Part shown: positions 28,162-36,661 of the stretch, one piece after another
Position numbering within the stretch: the first letter of the stretch is position 1
Layout: every line of letters begins with the position of its first letter
NCBI GenBank assembly: GCA_025459365.1
Contig: JALOQR010000005.1
Coordinates: forward strand, 1-43,874
Length of the DNA: 43,874 bases
From: Fimbriiglobus sp.
GTDB lineage: Bacteria > Planctomycetota > Planctomycetia > Gemmatales > Gemmataceae
Direction: 5' to 3'
Program-made: the position numbers and the translations under genes
Notes under the pieces: generated by a model
Told to the model about the DNA's origin: nothing
Database searches by the model: none
Seen by the model: the letters and a program-made list of their open reading frames with translations, nothing else

Positions 28162-29322
28162 TTACTGTGGTTTCCGATATCGCTCGCTGACCCGCTGCAT
28201 GAACCGCCGATCTTCGTCGCTAATCGGCTCCTTCCGGGCGATCTTCTCTAGCAGTTGGTCCATCCGCTCGTCGTCCTTGGCCCGCTGCTCGTGCTCCCGC
28301 TGAAGTTTCTTCGCCGCCCGCGCTTGCAGCCACCGCTTGAGCGGCCCGACCCGCTTCGCCGGCCTGGCCGGCGGCTCGTCGTCGTCCATCCCGCTGTAGC
28401 CACGCTCGGTGTCGTACCCGAACTCGCCCACTCCTTCGGTGAGCTGTCGCCACTTCACCCAGCAGGCGAAGAGCACGAAGAAGCACAGGGCGATGACGAG
28501 CGGTTCGATGACGGCGATGCTCACCACGAACATGGCCATCGCACACACGAACCCGGAGATGCACGCCACCACCGTGCCCTGGCGGTAGTCGGTTCGCGCC
28601 CACACCAGCCCCTGGAGGATCTGCCCGCCGTCGAGCGGGTAGGCCGGGATGAAGTTCAGCAGCGTGAGCACCAGGTTCAGCCAGAACAGGCGGTTCAGCC
28701 ACACCGCCCACACCGGGGCGACGGCACGGGCGTAGCCGTCGGCCTCCTTGACCCGTGCGATCTCGCGGGCGTCTTCGACCTTGGCGGCGTAGTTTTTCTT
28801 GTCGTAGTCCGGGTGAGGTAGCCCGGTGTCGGTGTGGTACAGCTTCACGCCGTACTCGCTGGTGTACGTCTTCCCATCGCGGTAGTTCTTCATGGGCGAG
28901 ACATACGGGCTGTCGAGGGGGTTCAGGGTGGGGATGAACCCGAACCCGAGTAGCACGATCGTGCAGAGCACGCACTGGGCGATGTTGGTGAGCGGGCCGG
29001 CCAAGGCCGTGAAGGTGTGTGCCCGCCACTCGCGGGGGGTGTCGACGAACGCCAACCCGCCGAGTGGCCAGATCAGGATTTCCTCGCACTCCCCGCCGAC
29101 GTACCGCCCGCCGAACACGTGCCCATATTCGTGGATCAGGATGACCACGAACAGCATCGGCACCATGAACAGGAACACATCGAGCGGGGAGACGAACGCC
29201 CCATCGCGGAAGATCTCGCGGAGGAACAGACCGAGGGTGACGAGGAAGTACAGGATGTGAACCCGCACGTTCACCGCGAACGCGCGGAACAGCGGCACGG
29301 CCCACGTCAACGGGTTGTTCAT
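28162..29322 (-). CDS. Site-2-protease-like (M50) membrane metalloprotease
   Basis: This is a multi-pass membrane protein of 386 residues. Zinc ligands are visible in LIHEYGHVFGG (HExxH) and in the third-ligand region AYPLDGGQIL. Several hydrophobic segments precede and follow, and the C-terminal 90 residues are a charged, probably cytoplasmic helix (LQREHEQRAKDDERMDQL). M50 enzymes cleave membrane-embedded substrates such as anti-sigma factors; no substrate is indicated here. The start could be the ATG at 29322 (chosen) or the GTG at 29337; neither has a decisive ribosome binding site. Confidence 0.9.
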   Translation of the reverse strand: MNNPLTWAVPLFRAFAVNVRVHILYFLVTLGLFLREIFRDGAFVSPLDVFLFMVPMLFVVILIHEYGHVFGGRYVGGECEEILIWPLGGLAFVDTPREWRAHTFTALAGPLTNIAQCVLCTIVLLGFGFIPTLNPLDSPYVSPMKNYRDGKTYTSEYGVKLYHTDTGLPHPDYDKKNYAAKVEDAREIARVKEADGYARAVAPVWAVWLNRLFWLNLVLTLLNFIPAYPLDGGQILQGLVWARTDYRQGTVVACISGFVCAMAMFVVSIAVIEPLVIALCFFVLFACWVKWRQLTEGVGEFGYDTERGYSGMDDDEPPARPAKRVGPLKRWLQARAAKKLQREHEQRAKDDERMDQLLEKIARKEPISDEDRRFMQRVSERYRKPQ

Positions 29323-29425
29323 CTCCGGCCGCTCCACTCGGTCGCTCGAATCGCTAGCCTTCCCAGAGATATCTTAGTCGATCAGCCGGCGGGCCGCAAT
29401 TCGCCCGCAGAAGCAGGAGGGTGCC

Positions 29426-30499
29426 ATGCCCCGCGAGATCGTTCACGTCGGCCGACGGATTCGGGTGGCGGTGGACACCACAACCGCCCCGGATGGCACC
29501 GTCATCCGGCGAGATATGATCTTCCACCCCGGCGCGGTAGTCATCCTGCCCGTACTCGACGCGACCCGCGTGGTGCTGTTGCGAAACCATCGGTTCGTGA
29601 TCGGCGAAACCCTCTGGGAACTGCCGGCCGGTACGGTCGAGCCGAACGAACCACTCGAAAACTGTGCCAGGCGCGAGTTGGAGGAAGAGACGGGGTACAC
29701 CGCGGAGAAGTGGACGAGCCTCGGCTACTTGTACGCCTCGCCGGGGGTGATGGACGAGAAACTGCACCTGTTCGTGGCAGAGGGGCTGACGCCGGGGGCG
29801 ATGCGGCCCGAGGCCGACGAGCAACTCGAACCGGTGATCGTTGAGTTCGCGGAGGCGATCCGCATGTGCGTGGACGGCGAGATCCGGGACGCGAAGACGA
29901 TCACGGCTCTGCTACTCTGGGAGCGGCGGTCTGGCGAGCGGCCCGCGTGTGCGGGCTGGGTTCTTGGGGAACCAGCCCGCTCACGCGGGCCGCTCGCCGT
30001 CCAGTCACTTCGCCGTCCCGATTTCCTTGCCATTCTCCACGAACACCACCTTGGCGATCTTCCCCTTCGGCACCGCGACGATCAGCGGGCTGGCGAACGT
30101 CGCCGTGCCCGGCTTCCCGGCTTCGCTCTTGAACGTGACGGTCAGCGTCTCGCCGTCGGTCTTGGTGCTCACTTCGGTGTAGGTGGTGATGAAGTTGCCC
30201 CGCTTGACGACCGCCGCCACCACGTTGGCGTCGAACGCGTCCTTCGGCACCGGGTTATTCTTTCGCGGCCCGCCGAGCGGCGGCACGGTGCCGAACAGCT
30301 TGTCGAACGCGTCGAAGTCTTTGAGCAGCACCAGCGACGGCTCGTCCTTCAGGCCCGAGTTGTTCTTCTCGAAATGCCCGGTGTGGACGACGAACTCCGG
30401 AACCTTCTTCTCGTCGGCCTGCAACACAGCGGGGGCGAGGAGCAGCACCAGCAGGGGACGGAGCATGATCAGTCTCACGGCAGTTGGTTGGGGGCCTGA
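29426..30499 (+). CDS. NUDIX hydrolase with long read-through C-terminus
   Basis: The first 170 residues form a complete NUDIX domain of the ADP-ribose-pyrophosphatase type. The Nudix box is GTVEPNEPLENCARRELEEETGY, preceded by ETLWELPAG and followed by a normal ending (DAKTITALLLWERR). The frame then enters the palindromic element at 29933, encoding GERPAC where the element family has GERPA-stop, and runs on to 30499. The extra 183 residues are read antisense to the secreted-protein gene at 30005-30466 and are Arg/His/Gln-rich with no domain. The functional gene product was probably 174 residues; the extension looks like recent stop loss. Confidence 0.85.
   Translation: MPREIVHVGRRIRVAVDTTTAPDGTVIRRDMIFHPGAVVILPVLDATRVVLLRNHRFVIGETLWELPAGTVEPNEPLENCARRELEEETGYTAEKWTSLGYLYASPGVMDEKLHLFVAEGLTPGAMRPEADEQLEPVIVEFAEAIRMCVDGEIRDAKTITALLLWERRSGERPACAGWVLGEPARSRGPLAVQSLRRPDFLAILHEHHLGDLPLRHRDDQRAGERRRARLPGFALERDGQRLAVGLGAHFGVGGDEVAPLDDRRHHVGVERVLRHRVILSRPAERRHGAEQLVERVEVFEQHQRRLVLQARVVLLEMPGVDDELRNLLLVGLQHSGGEEQHQQGTEHDQSHGSWLGA
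29933..29998. repeat. Paired palindromic element, family 2, with changed loop
   Basis: Arm 29971-29998, read on the minus strand, is identical over 28 nt to arm 28089-28116. Arm 29933-29961 has GTGT in place of the GTGA loop and one extra G near CTGGT. It lies inside the 3' part of the NUDIX reading frame and 6 bp beyond the stop of the convergent gene at 30005. Confidence 0.88.
30005..30466 (-). CDS. Small secreted protein of unknown function
   Basis: This 153-residue protein has a signal peptide (LRPLLVLLLAPAVLQADEKK). The mature part looks beta-rich (VVAAVVKRGNFITTYTEV, GETLTVTFKSEAG, AKVVFVENGKEIG); the family is not recognised. The ATG at 30466 is chosen because it begins the signal peptide and lies 8 bp after the glgC stop, so this is the last gene of the hpt-GT-glgC operon. 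Its whole length is overlapped antisense by the NUDIX read-through frame. Confidence 0.75.
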   Translation of the reverse strand: MLRPLLVLLLAPAVLQADEKKVPEFVVHTGHFEKNNSGLKDEPSLVLLKDFDAFDKLFGTVPPLGGPRKNNPVPKDAFDANVVAAVVKRGNFITTYTEVSTKTDGETLTVTFKSEAGKPGTATFASPLIVAVPKGKIAKVVFVENGKEIGTAK

Positions 30500-31737
30500 A
30501 ACGCTTCCGGTCGCTCGCCCTTGGGCACCACCACCACCCCGCCCTCGGTGACGGTGAACCCGCGGCGGCGGTCGAACTCGTGGTCGAACCCGATGACGGT
30601 GTACGGCGGAATTTTGACGTACTTGTCGACGATCACCCGTCGCAGGCGGCAGTAGCGGCCGACGTCCACCCGGTCGAACAGGATGCACTCTTCGCACACG
30701 GCGTAGCTGTTCACCCGCACCTCGGAGTGCAACACACTCCGCCGCACCTGCCCGCCAGACACGATACAGCCGGCGGCCACCACGCTGTCGAGCGCCTCAC
30801 CTCGCCGGGCTACTCCCAGGCTTCCCTCGGCGGCGTGCACAAACTTCGGCGGCGGGGCGTCCGACTGCTGAGTGCGGATGGGCCAGGTGCGGTCGTACAG
30901 GTTGAGTACCGGCTCGGCCGTCACCAGGTCCATGTTCGCCTGGAAGAAGGCGTCCACGGTGCCGACGTCTCGCCAGTAGGCGTCGGTCTTGAGGTTGCGG
31001 TCGCGGAAGCGGTAGGCGAACACCCGGCGGCCGGAGCGGATCATGCTCGGGATGATGTCCTTGCCGAAGTCGTGCCCGCTGTCCCGCCGGCCGGCGTCGT
31101 CGATGAGTTGATCGAACAGTACGTCGGCCTCGAACACGTAGATGCCCATGCTGCCGAGGGCGTGGGCGGGGTCGCCGGGCATGTGTGGGCAGACCGCCGG
31201 CTTCTCGCGGAAGTCGAGGATGCGGTAGTCGTCGTCCACGTCGATGATGCCGAACTGGTTGCTCTCGCGAAGCGGAACCGGAATGGCCCCGACGGTCAGC
31301 TCAGCGCCGTTGTCCTCGTGCGCCCGCAGCATCTCGCCGTAGTCCATCTTGTAGATGTGGTCGCCGCTCAGGATGACCACCCGGCTGCCCGACTCCGGCT
31401 CCAGGCTGTAGATGTTCTGATACACCGCGTCGGCCGTGCCCTTGTACCAGTTCTCGTCGATCCGCTGTTGCGGCGGCAGCACCTCCACGCCCTCGCCGAG
31501 TTCGCTGCTCAGGAAGTTCCACCCGCGGCGGATGTGTCGGTCGAGGCTGTGAGATTTGAACTGAGTGATCACCCGCACCCGACGCAGCCCGCTGTTGATG
31601 CAGTTGCTCAGGGTAAAGTCGATGATGCGGTACGCACCGCCGAATGGCACCGCGGGTTTCGCCCGATCGCGGGTAAGCGGTTCGAGCCGGGTGCCCTTAC
31701 CACCGGCCAGGATGACGGTCAGGATGTCGCTCCGCAT
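30475..31737 (-). CDS. glgC: Glucose-1-phosphate adenylyltransferase
   Basis: GlgC makes ADP-glucose, the committed step of bacterial glycogen synthesis. The N-terminal nucleotidyltransferase domain shows [40 protein letters not shown], the substrate motif [18 protein letters not shown] and [10 protein letters not shown]. The C-terminal left-handed beta-helix contains [16 protein letters not shown] and [16 protein letters not shown]. It has 420 residues, the normal length. It lies 7 bp downstream of a glycosyltransferase gene. No glgA or glgB is in the window. Confidence 0.96.
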   Translation of the reverse strand: MRSDILTVILAGGKGTRLEPLTRDRAKPAVPFGGAYRIIDFTLSNCINSGLRRVRVITQFKSHSLDRHIRRGWNFLSSELGEGVEVLPPQQRIDENWYKGTADAVYQNIYSLEPESGSRVVILSGDHIYKMDYGEMLRAHEDNGAELTVGAIPVPLRESNQFGIIDVDDDYRILDFREKPAVCPHMPGDPAHALGSMGIYVFEADVLFDQLIDDAGRRDSGHDFGKDIIPSMIRSGRRVFAYRFRDRNLKTDAYWRDVGTVDAFFQANMDLVTAEPVLNLYDRTWPIRTQQSDAPPPKFVHAAEGSLGVARRGEALDSVVAAGCIVSGGQVRRSVLHSEVRVNSYAVCEECILFDRVDVGRYCRLRRVIVDKYVKIPPYTVIGFDHEFDRRRGFTVTEGGVVVVPKGERPEAFQAPNQLP

Positions 31738-31744
31738 GACCCAG

Positions 31745-32758
31745 TCACTCGTGGCGGGAGGGGGCCGTTGAGGTGAGACTATGGTACACCCCCGCGAACG
31801 CGTCCGCCAAATCCGCTACAGGGTGCGCCCCCGCCGTAGCTTCGCCCCGGACAACCAGCGTCTTCGCCGCATCCGGTGAACTTAGCAGTGAATGTGCCAC
31901 CCGCGCCATCTCCACAGGCCGGCCGACCGGCACCAGCCGCCCGTTCTCGCCGTCGCGGATGAGCCGTTCTGTGTCCGGTGTGCGAGTGGCAAGCACTGGC
32001 ACGCCAGCCGCCATCGCGTCGAGCAGAAACTTCGCCCCGCCCCGACTGTGACAAGACCACGCCTGAATCGCGTTGCACAACCACGGGGAAGGGTCGGCCT
32101 GGAACCCAACACACTGCACGCGGAGGTCGTCGAACCCGAGCGAGCGGGCGAATTGCTCCACCTCACGGCGCAGTGGGCCATCGCCAAGAATGACGAGCTG
32201 GAGTTGTGGGTGGGGATACTTCAAGACGTCGAACGCCCAGACGATGTGCTTGAGGTGGGCGACGGAGTCGAACCCGCCGGCCGCCAGGATGGTAGGACTG
32301 GCAAGGCACGTAGGAGCAGCGATGGAATGACTCGCTCCCGGGCGTTCACGGTTCACCGGCCGAGCAACCCCCACTGGCCCTGAGAACTGCATCGGGGCCG
32401 GAGTCAGGCGTGCGGCCCAGTCTCGCTCGTGTTCAGCCTGCGAAAAGGTCGCAGTCAGTCCGGGACAGAACCCCAGTGCCGGTTCCACCGCCGCCGCTCC
32501 CGCTGCCAGCCACGGTGGGAGGGGCCGACCGCCCGGCCGGCTGTGGTCGATCGCCACCTGCCGCATCGCGCGGAACGCCGCCGCTCCGAGAGTGTGAATC
32601 AGATCCGGTTGAACGGTCGGCAGGAGCGTCTTCACATTGGCCGGCAAGGTGTGCCGCACCACCTCGAACCGTTCGCGAAGCAAGGGCCAGGCGAGGTCGA
32701 ACTGCCGCACCGAGCCGGTGACATCGGCGGGCGAACAGAGGGCGAGAACGCGGGTCAT
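31745..32758 (-). CDS. Glycosyltransferase, GT4-like
   Basis: This 337-residue protein has a GT-B appearance. The C-terminal half carries the nucleotide-sugar-binding signatures [35 protein letters not shown] and the EX7E-like region ([35 protein letters not shown]). The N-terminal half is shorter than usual. The acceptor is unknown; position beside glgC hints at alpha-glucan or surface polysaccharide. Its ATG overlaps the hpt stop by 4 nt (ATGA). Confidence 0.85.
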   Translation of the reverse strand: MTRVLALCSPADVTGSVRQFDLAWPLLRERFEVVRHTLPANVKTLLPTVQPDLIHTLGAAAFRAMRQVAIDHSRPGGRPLPPWLAAGAAAVEPALGFCPGLTATFSQAEHERDWAARLTPAPMQFSGPVGVARPVNRERPGASHSIAAPTCLASPTILAAGGFDSVAHLKHIVWAFDVLKYPHPQLQLVILGDGPLRREVEQFARSLGFDDLRVQCVGFQADPSPWLCNAIQAWSCHSRGGAKFLLDAMAAGVPVLATRTPDTERLIRDGENGRLVPVGRPVEMARVAHSLLSSPDAAKTLVVRGEATAGAHPVADLADAFAGVYHSLTSTAPSRHE

Positions 32759-33276
32759 GGGTGCGGGGTGTTGTCCGGCAGTACGCCGATGAACGGCAGA
32801 TGGCGGTAGTCGTCGGCGAAGTCGAGGCCATAGCCGATGACGAACTTGTCGGGGATCTCAAAGCCCGTGTAATCCGGTTCGACGGCGATTGTCTGCCGGC
32901 CGATTTTGCGGAGCAGAACGCACGTGCGGATACTCGCCGCCCCCTTGTGCTGAAGGTGCTCCACCAACCGGGCAAGCGTCTGCCCGCTGTCGAGGATGTC
33001 GTCGAGGAGCAGGAGGTGCTTGCCCTTGATGTCGGGCAGCAGGCCGTCGTTGACCACCAGCGTGCCGGGGGTGGTGCTGTTGCGGTAACTGCTCGCGTGG
33101 ATCAGCCCGATCTGGTGTGGGTGCTGAATTCGCCGGATCAGATCCGCCAGGAACACCAGGCTTCCGGTGAGGATGCCGACAACAACGAACGGGCGGTCGG
33201 CGAAGTCGGCGTTCACCCGGTCGGCGAGGGCTTCCACTCGCTCGCGGATGCGGTCTTCGGAGATGAGGACTTCCAT
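32755..33276 (-). CDS. hpt: Hypoxanthine phosphoribosyltransferase
   Basis: Hpt salvages hypoxanthine and guanine to IMP and GMP using PRPP. The PRPP-binding motif HLLLLDDILDSGQTL is intact, with GILTGSLVFLADLIR before it and KFVIGYGLDFADDYRHLP at the C-terminal base-binding loop. It has 173 residues, the usual length. It is the first gene of a four-gene minus-strand operon with overlapping or near-touching ends. Confidence 0.95.
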   Translation of the reverse strand: MEVLISEDRIRERVEALADRVNADFADRPFVVVGILTGSLVFLADLIRRIQHPHQIGLIHASSYRNSTTPGTLVVNDGLLPDIKGKHLLLLDDILDSGQTLARLVEHLQHKGAASIRTCVLLRKIGRQTIAVEPDYTGFEIPDKFVIGYGLDFADDYRHLPFIGVLPDNTPHP

Positions 33277-33350
33277 GCGGGGCGAACCTGCGGGCCGGGG
33301 GTGCGATCATTGAACGAGAGCACGTCCCGTGTGAACAGAGGTGATTGACC

Positions 33351-33908
33351 ATGAGCAAGCGACTCGACCATATTCTCGTCGTCGACATCGAGGCGACGTG
33401 CTGGGAGGTCGGCCGGCAGCCGGCGGGTGAAGTGACGGACATCATCGAGATTGGGGTGTGCCCGGTGCAAGTGAGTACGCTCACACAGCTGGAGAAGCGG
33501 AGCATCCTGATTCGGCCCGAGCGCTCGTCGGTGAGCGAGTTTTGTACGCGGCTCACCACGCTCACCCCGGCCCAGGTGGAGGCCGGCGTGACGTTCGCCG
33601 AGGCGTGCCAGGTGCTGGAAAAGGAGTACCGGAGTGCGGAGCGGGTGTGGGCGAGCTTCGGCGACTACGACCGCAAACAGATCCAGCGGCAGTGCGACGA
33701 GACGGGCGTGCGGTACCCGTTCGGCCCGCGGCACCTGAATGTGAAGACGCTGTTCGCCCTCGTACGAGGGCTGCCGCACGAGGTGGGCACGGCCCAGGCG
33801 GTGCAGATGTGCGGGCGGACGCTCGAAGGCACCCACCACCGCGGCCACGACGACGCCTGGAATATCGCCGGCGTCTTGATCGAGGTGCTCAAGGCCGCAC
33901 GGGGGTAA
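33351..33908 (+). CDS. DEDDh 3'-5' exonuclease (ERI-1/KapD-like)
   Basis: This 185-residue protein has Exo I motif VVDIEATCW, Exo II region SFGDYDRKQIQRQ and Exo III motif HHRGHDDAWNIA, giving a DEDDh active site. EIGVCPV and LTTLTPAQVEAG match the ERI-1/KapD-type subgroup. It probably trims RNA or single-stranded DNA. The ATG at 33351 has AGAGGTG 8 nt upstream; the track start at 33345 is a TTG. It is divergent from hpt. Confidence 0.9.
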   Translation: MSKRLDHILVVDIEATCWEVGRQPAGEVTDIIEIGVCPVQVSTLTQLEKRSILIRPERSSVSEFCTRLTTLTPAQVEAGVTFAEACQVLEKEYRSAERVWASFGDYDRKQIQRQCDETGVRYPFGPRHLNVKTLFALVRGLPHEVGTAQAVQMCGRTLEGTHHRGHDDAWNIAGVLIEVLKAARG

Positions 33909-34073
33909 CGCGTTTGCGATGGCGGATCGCGTTCACCCCTCCCGATCCGAAGGGGTTGATCGACTCCCTGAAGCGAGCAGGAAGTAACCCGGTCGCACGC
34001 GTTGAACCCCGCCGCACGAGCCGTAGGATTGGTTCGGAGGGCGGTTCTTTTTCCCCGCCCGTGCGGGATCAAC

Positions 34074-35366
34074 ATGAAAGTCAACGTCCTGGTGGTCGGC
34101 AAGGGCGGGCGTGAGCATGCCCTGGTGTGGAAGCTGCGGCAGTCGCCGCGAGCCGGCAAGGTGTTCTGCGCGCCCGGCAATGCCGGCACCGCCGCCGACG
34201 GGCTGAATCAGCCATTCGACGGCACCGACTTCGATCGTATGGCCCGCTTCTGCAAGAAAGAAGATGTCGGGCTGGTCGTCATCGGTCCCGAAGACCCACT
34301 CGCCCTGGGCCTCTCGGATTACCTGCGGAAGCAGGGGATCGTGGTGTTTGGCCCCTCCAAGGAAGCGGCCCGCATCGAGTCGAGCAAGGTGTTCAGCAAG
34401 GAACTCATGCGGAACGCCGATGTGCCGACGGCCGATTTTCAGGTGTTCGACCATCCTGCCCATGCCCGCACCTACGTGGAAACACGCGACTACCCCGTGG
34501 TGGTGAAGGCCGATGGCCTGGCCGCCGGCAAGGGTGTGATCGTGTGCAAGGACACCCCGACCGCCCTGAAAGCAGTCGATCGCATCATGGTGCGGGAAGA
34601 ATTCGGCGCGAAGGTGGGGCGGCAAATTGTGGTCGAGAAGCGGCTCGAAGGGGAAGAGGTTTCGCTCCTCGCGCTGGTCGCCGGTCGCAGTGTGCTGCTG
34701 CTTCCTCCGGTGCAGGATCACAAGGCCGCTCACGACGGCGATCAAGGGCCGAACACCGGCGGCATGGGCACCTACTGCCCCGCCCCGGTTGGCACTCCAG
34801 AACTGATGGCCCTGGCCGAGAGCACCGTATTCGTGCCGACTGTCCACGCCATGAAGCGGGGGCGGTTCCCATTCAACGGTGTGTTGTTCGCTGGCCTCAT
34901 GCTGACGCCGCAGGGGCACAAGGTGCTGGAGTTCAACGCCCGCTTCGGCGACCCCGAAACGCAAGTCATCCTCATGCGGTTGAAATCCGACCTGCTCACC
35001 CTGCTGGAGGCCGTGGCACTCGAGAAACTCGGCGAACTGCCCGACGACGCGGTGACGTGGGACCCGCGGCCGGCCGTGTGTGTGGTCATGTGCAGCGGTG
35101 GCTACCCCGGCAAGTACGACAACGGGAAGATCATCACCGGCCTGGACGAAGCCGCCAAGCTGCCCGACGTGAAAGTGTTTCACGCCGGCACGAAGGATGT
35201 GAACGGCCGCGTACTCACCGACGGTGGACGGGTGCTCGGCGTGACCGCCCTTGGCGACGACCTGGCCGCTGCCAAGGCGCGGGCCTACGAAGCCGTGAAG
35301 CTCATCTCCTTCGCCGGTGCCCACTACCGCACCGATATTGCCGATAAGGCACTCCGCAAACGGTAA
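34074..35366 (+). CDS. purD: Phosphoribosylamine-glycine ligase
   Basis: PurD joins phosphoribosylamine and glycine in purine synthesis. The ATP-grasp fold is complete: [48 protein letters not shown] and [13 protein letters not shown]. It has 430 residues. The ATG at 34074 begins the homology. An 11-nt GTGAGCGGGCT that matches the tail of the palindromic family follows the stop directly. Confidence 0.96.
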   Translation: MKVNVLVVGKGGREHALVWKLRQSPRAGKVFCAPGNAGTAADGLNQPFDGTDFDRMARFCKKEDVGLVVIGPEDPLALGLSDYLRKQGIVVFGPSKEAARIESSKVFSKELMRNADVPTADFQVFDHPAHARTYVETRDYPVVVKADGLAAGKGVIVCKDTPTALKAVDRIMVREEFGAKVGRQIVVEKRLEGEEVSLLALVAGRSVLLLPPVQDHKAAHDGDQGPNTGGMGTYCPAPVGTPELMALAESTVFVPTVHAMKRGRFPFNGVLFAGLMLTPQGHKVLEFNARFGDPETQVILMRLKSDLLTLLEAVALEKLGELPDDAVTWDPRPAVCVVMCSGGYPGKYDNGKIITGLDEAAKLPDVKVFHAGTKDVNGRVLTDGGRVLGVTALGDDLAAAKARAYEAVKLISFAGAHYRTDIADKALRKR

Positions 35367-35450
35367 GTGAGCGGGCTAAGTCCCTCGCCCTCCGATCGCC
35401 TCGCCCTCCTGCCCGTTGATGCGGGCCACTCGCCCCACTCAGGGTCTCTC

Positions 35451-36452
35451 ATGGCTTCCCCTCATTTGCTCGTCCGTGCGGCTCGCGGGGAACCGGTCGA
35501 ACGCGCTCCGGTGTGGGCCATGCGGCAGGCCGGGCGGTGGGACCCCGAGTTCCGCCGTGTGCGGGATGGTGCCGAGTTCTTTGCTTTCTCGGCGGATGTG
35601 AAGAAATCGGCCGAGGCCACCCTCTGCCCGCGGCGGTTCGGCGTCGATGCCATCATCCTCTTCTACGACATCACCACGCTTCCGCTGGCGATGGGGCTAC
35701 CGTTCGAGCTGAAGCCGGGCCGCGGGCCGATGCCGGATCGACCGATTCACACCCACGCCGACTTGCAACGGCTGAACCCCACTCCACCACCGCAGAGCTA
35801 CCAGTACATTCGCGATCTGCTGCACGAAGTGAAAGCAAGGTTGGCCGGTGAGCTACCGGTGATCGCCTTCGCCGGGGCACCGTTCACCGTTGCCACCTAT
35901 TGCATCGGCACCGGGAAGGACATGTCGGCGACGCGAGACTTCATCGCCAAACAACCCGATGTGTGGGATCGGCTCCTCAAAACGCTCTCGCACGCCACAG
36001 CCGGATTTCTGAACCAACTCGTGAGCGACGGGGCGGATGTGGTGCAACTGTTCGACTCCTGGGCCGGCCTGTTGACGGAGGAAGAATACCGGCGGTTTGC
36101 CCAGCCGTACCACTCGCACATCCTCGGTGCGGTGACGGGTGTTCCTCGCATCCTGTTCGTAAAGGAGTGCCCGCACCTCGGGCTGATGGCGACCACCGGA
36201 GCCGACGTGGTGAGCCTCGGCGTGCAGCACGACCTGGCCGCAGCCCAAGCGGCCTACCCGCACCTCGTGTTTCAGGGGAACGTGGACGAAGAAGTGCTCC
36301 GTACCGGTACGCCGTCACAGGTGGAAGCGGCGGTGAAGGCATGCAAGGCGGCGGGCGGCGGGCAGCGGCACATCCTGAACCTGAACCACGGGGTCGGCAA
36401 GGAAACGCCGGTGGCCAACTTCGAGGCGTACATCCGGGCGGCAAAAGGGTGA
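35451..36452 (+). CDS. hemE: Uroporphyrinogen decarboxylase
   Basis: HemE removes four carboxyl groups from uroporphyrinogen III for heme synthesis. Signatures are PVWAMRQAGRWDPEF (usual form RQAGRYLPEY), the catalytic Asp in LFYDITTLPLAMGL, FAGAPFTVATYCI, QLFDSWAG and NLNHGV (usual NLGHGI). It has 333 residues. The key Arg and Asp residues are kept, but several signature positions are unusual (Trp-Asp for Tyr-Leu), so it is a divergent yet probably active copy. The ATG at 35451 starts the conserved sequence. Confidence 0.93.
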   Translation: MASPHLLVRAARGEPVERAPVWAMRQAGRWDPEFRRVRDGAEFFAFSADVKKSAEATLCPRRFGVDAIILFYDITTLPLAMGLPFELKPGRGPMPDRPIHTHADLQRLNPTPPPQSYQYIRDLLHEVKARLAGELPVIAFAGAPFTVATYCIGTGKDMSATRDFIAKQPDVWDRLLKTLSHATAGFLNQLVSDGADVVQLFDSWAGLLTEEEYRRFAQPYHSHILGAVTGVPRILFVKECPHLGLMATTGADVVSLGVQHDLAAAQAAYPHLVFQGNVDEEVLRTGTPSQVEAAVKACKAAGGGQRHILNLNHGVGKETPVANFEAYIRAAKG

Positions 36453-36473
36453 ACCGCCGCTGCAACGGCGGTT
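36452..36473 (+). terminator. Hairpin after hemE
   Basis: AACCGCCG and CGGCGGTT form a perfect 8-bp stem with a 6-nt loop (CTGCAA), overlapping the last base of the hemE stop codon. No T-run follows (TGGGGGG), so termination is plausible but not typical. Confidence 0.4.
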
Positions 36474-36661
36474 GGGGGGAGTCTGTCTTGGCAGTGTCAG
36501 AATGGCGATTTTCCCTGGAAAACAGCACATTTCCGCGGGGGGGTATGTGTGTGGCAGCGTGGCAGAGTCGCTCTTGAAGTAGTCTGGATTGCGTGAGATT
36601 GTCGTCCGTTAAACCCTCCGGTCGGCTCGCCAACCTTCGCCCCTTCGGGTACAGTTTTGGT

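Noticed and set aside
30484-31776. 430-aa plus-strand ORF opposite glgC
   Set aside because: Mirror frame of glgC; the minus strand carries every GlgC motif.
33933-35324. 463-aa minus-strand ORF opposite purD
   Set aside because: Shadow of purD; His/Gly/Val-rich with no recognisable fold.
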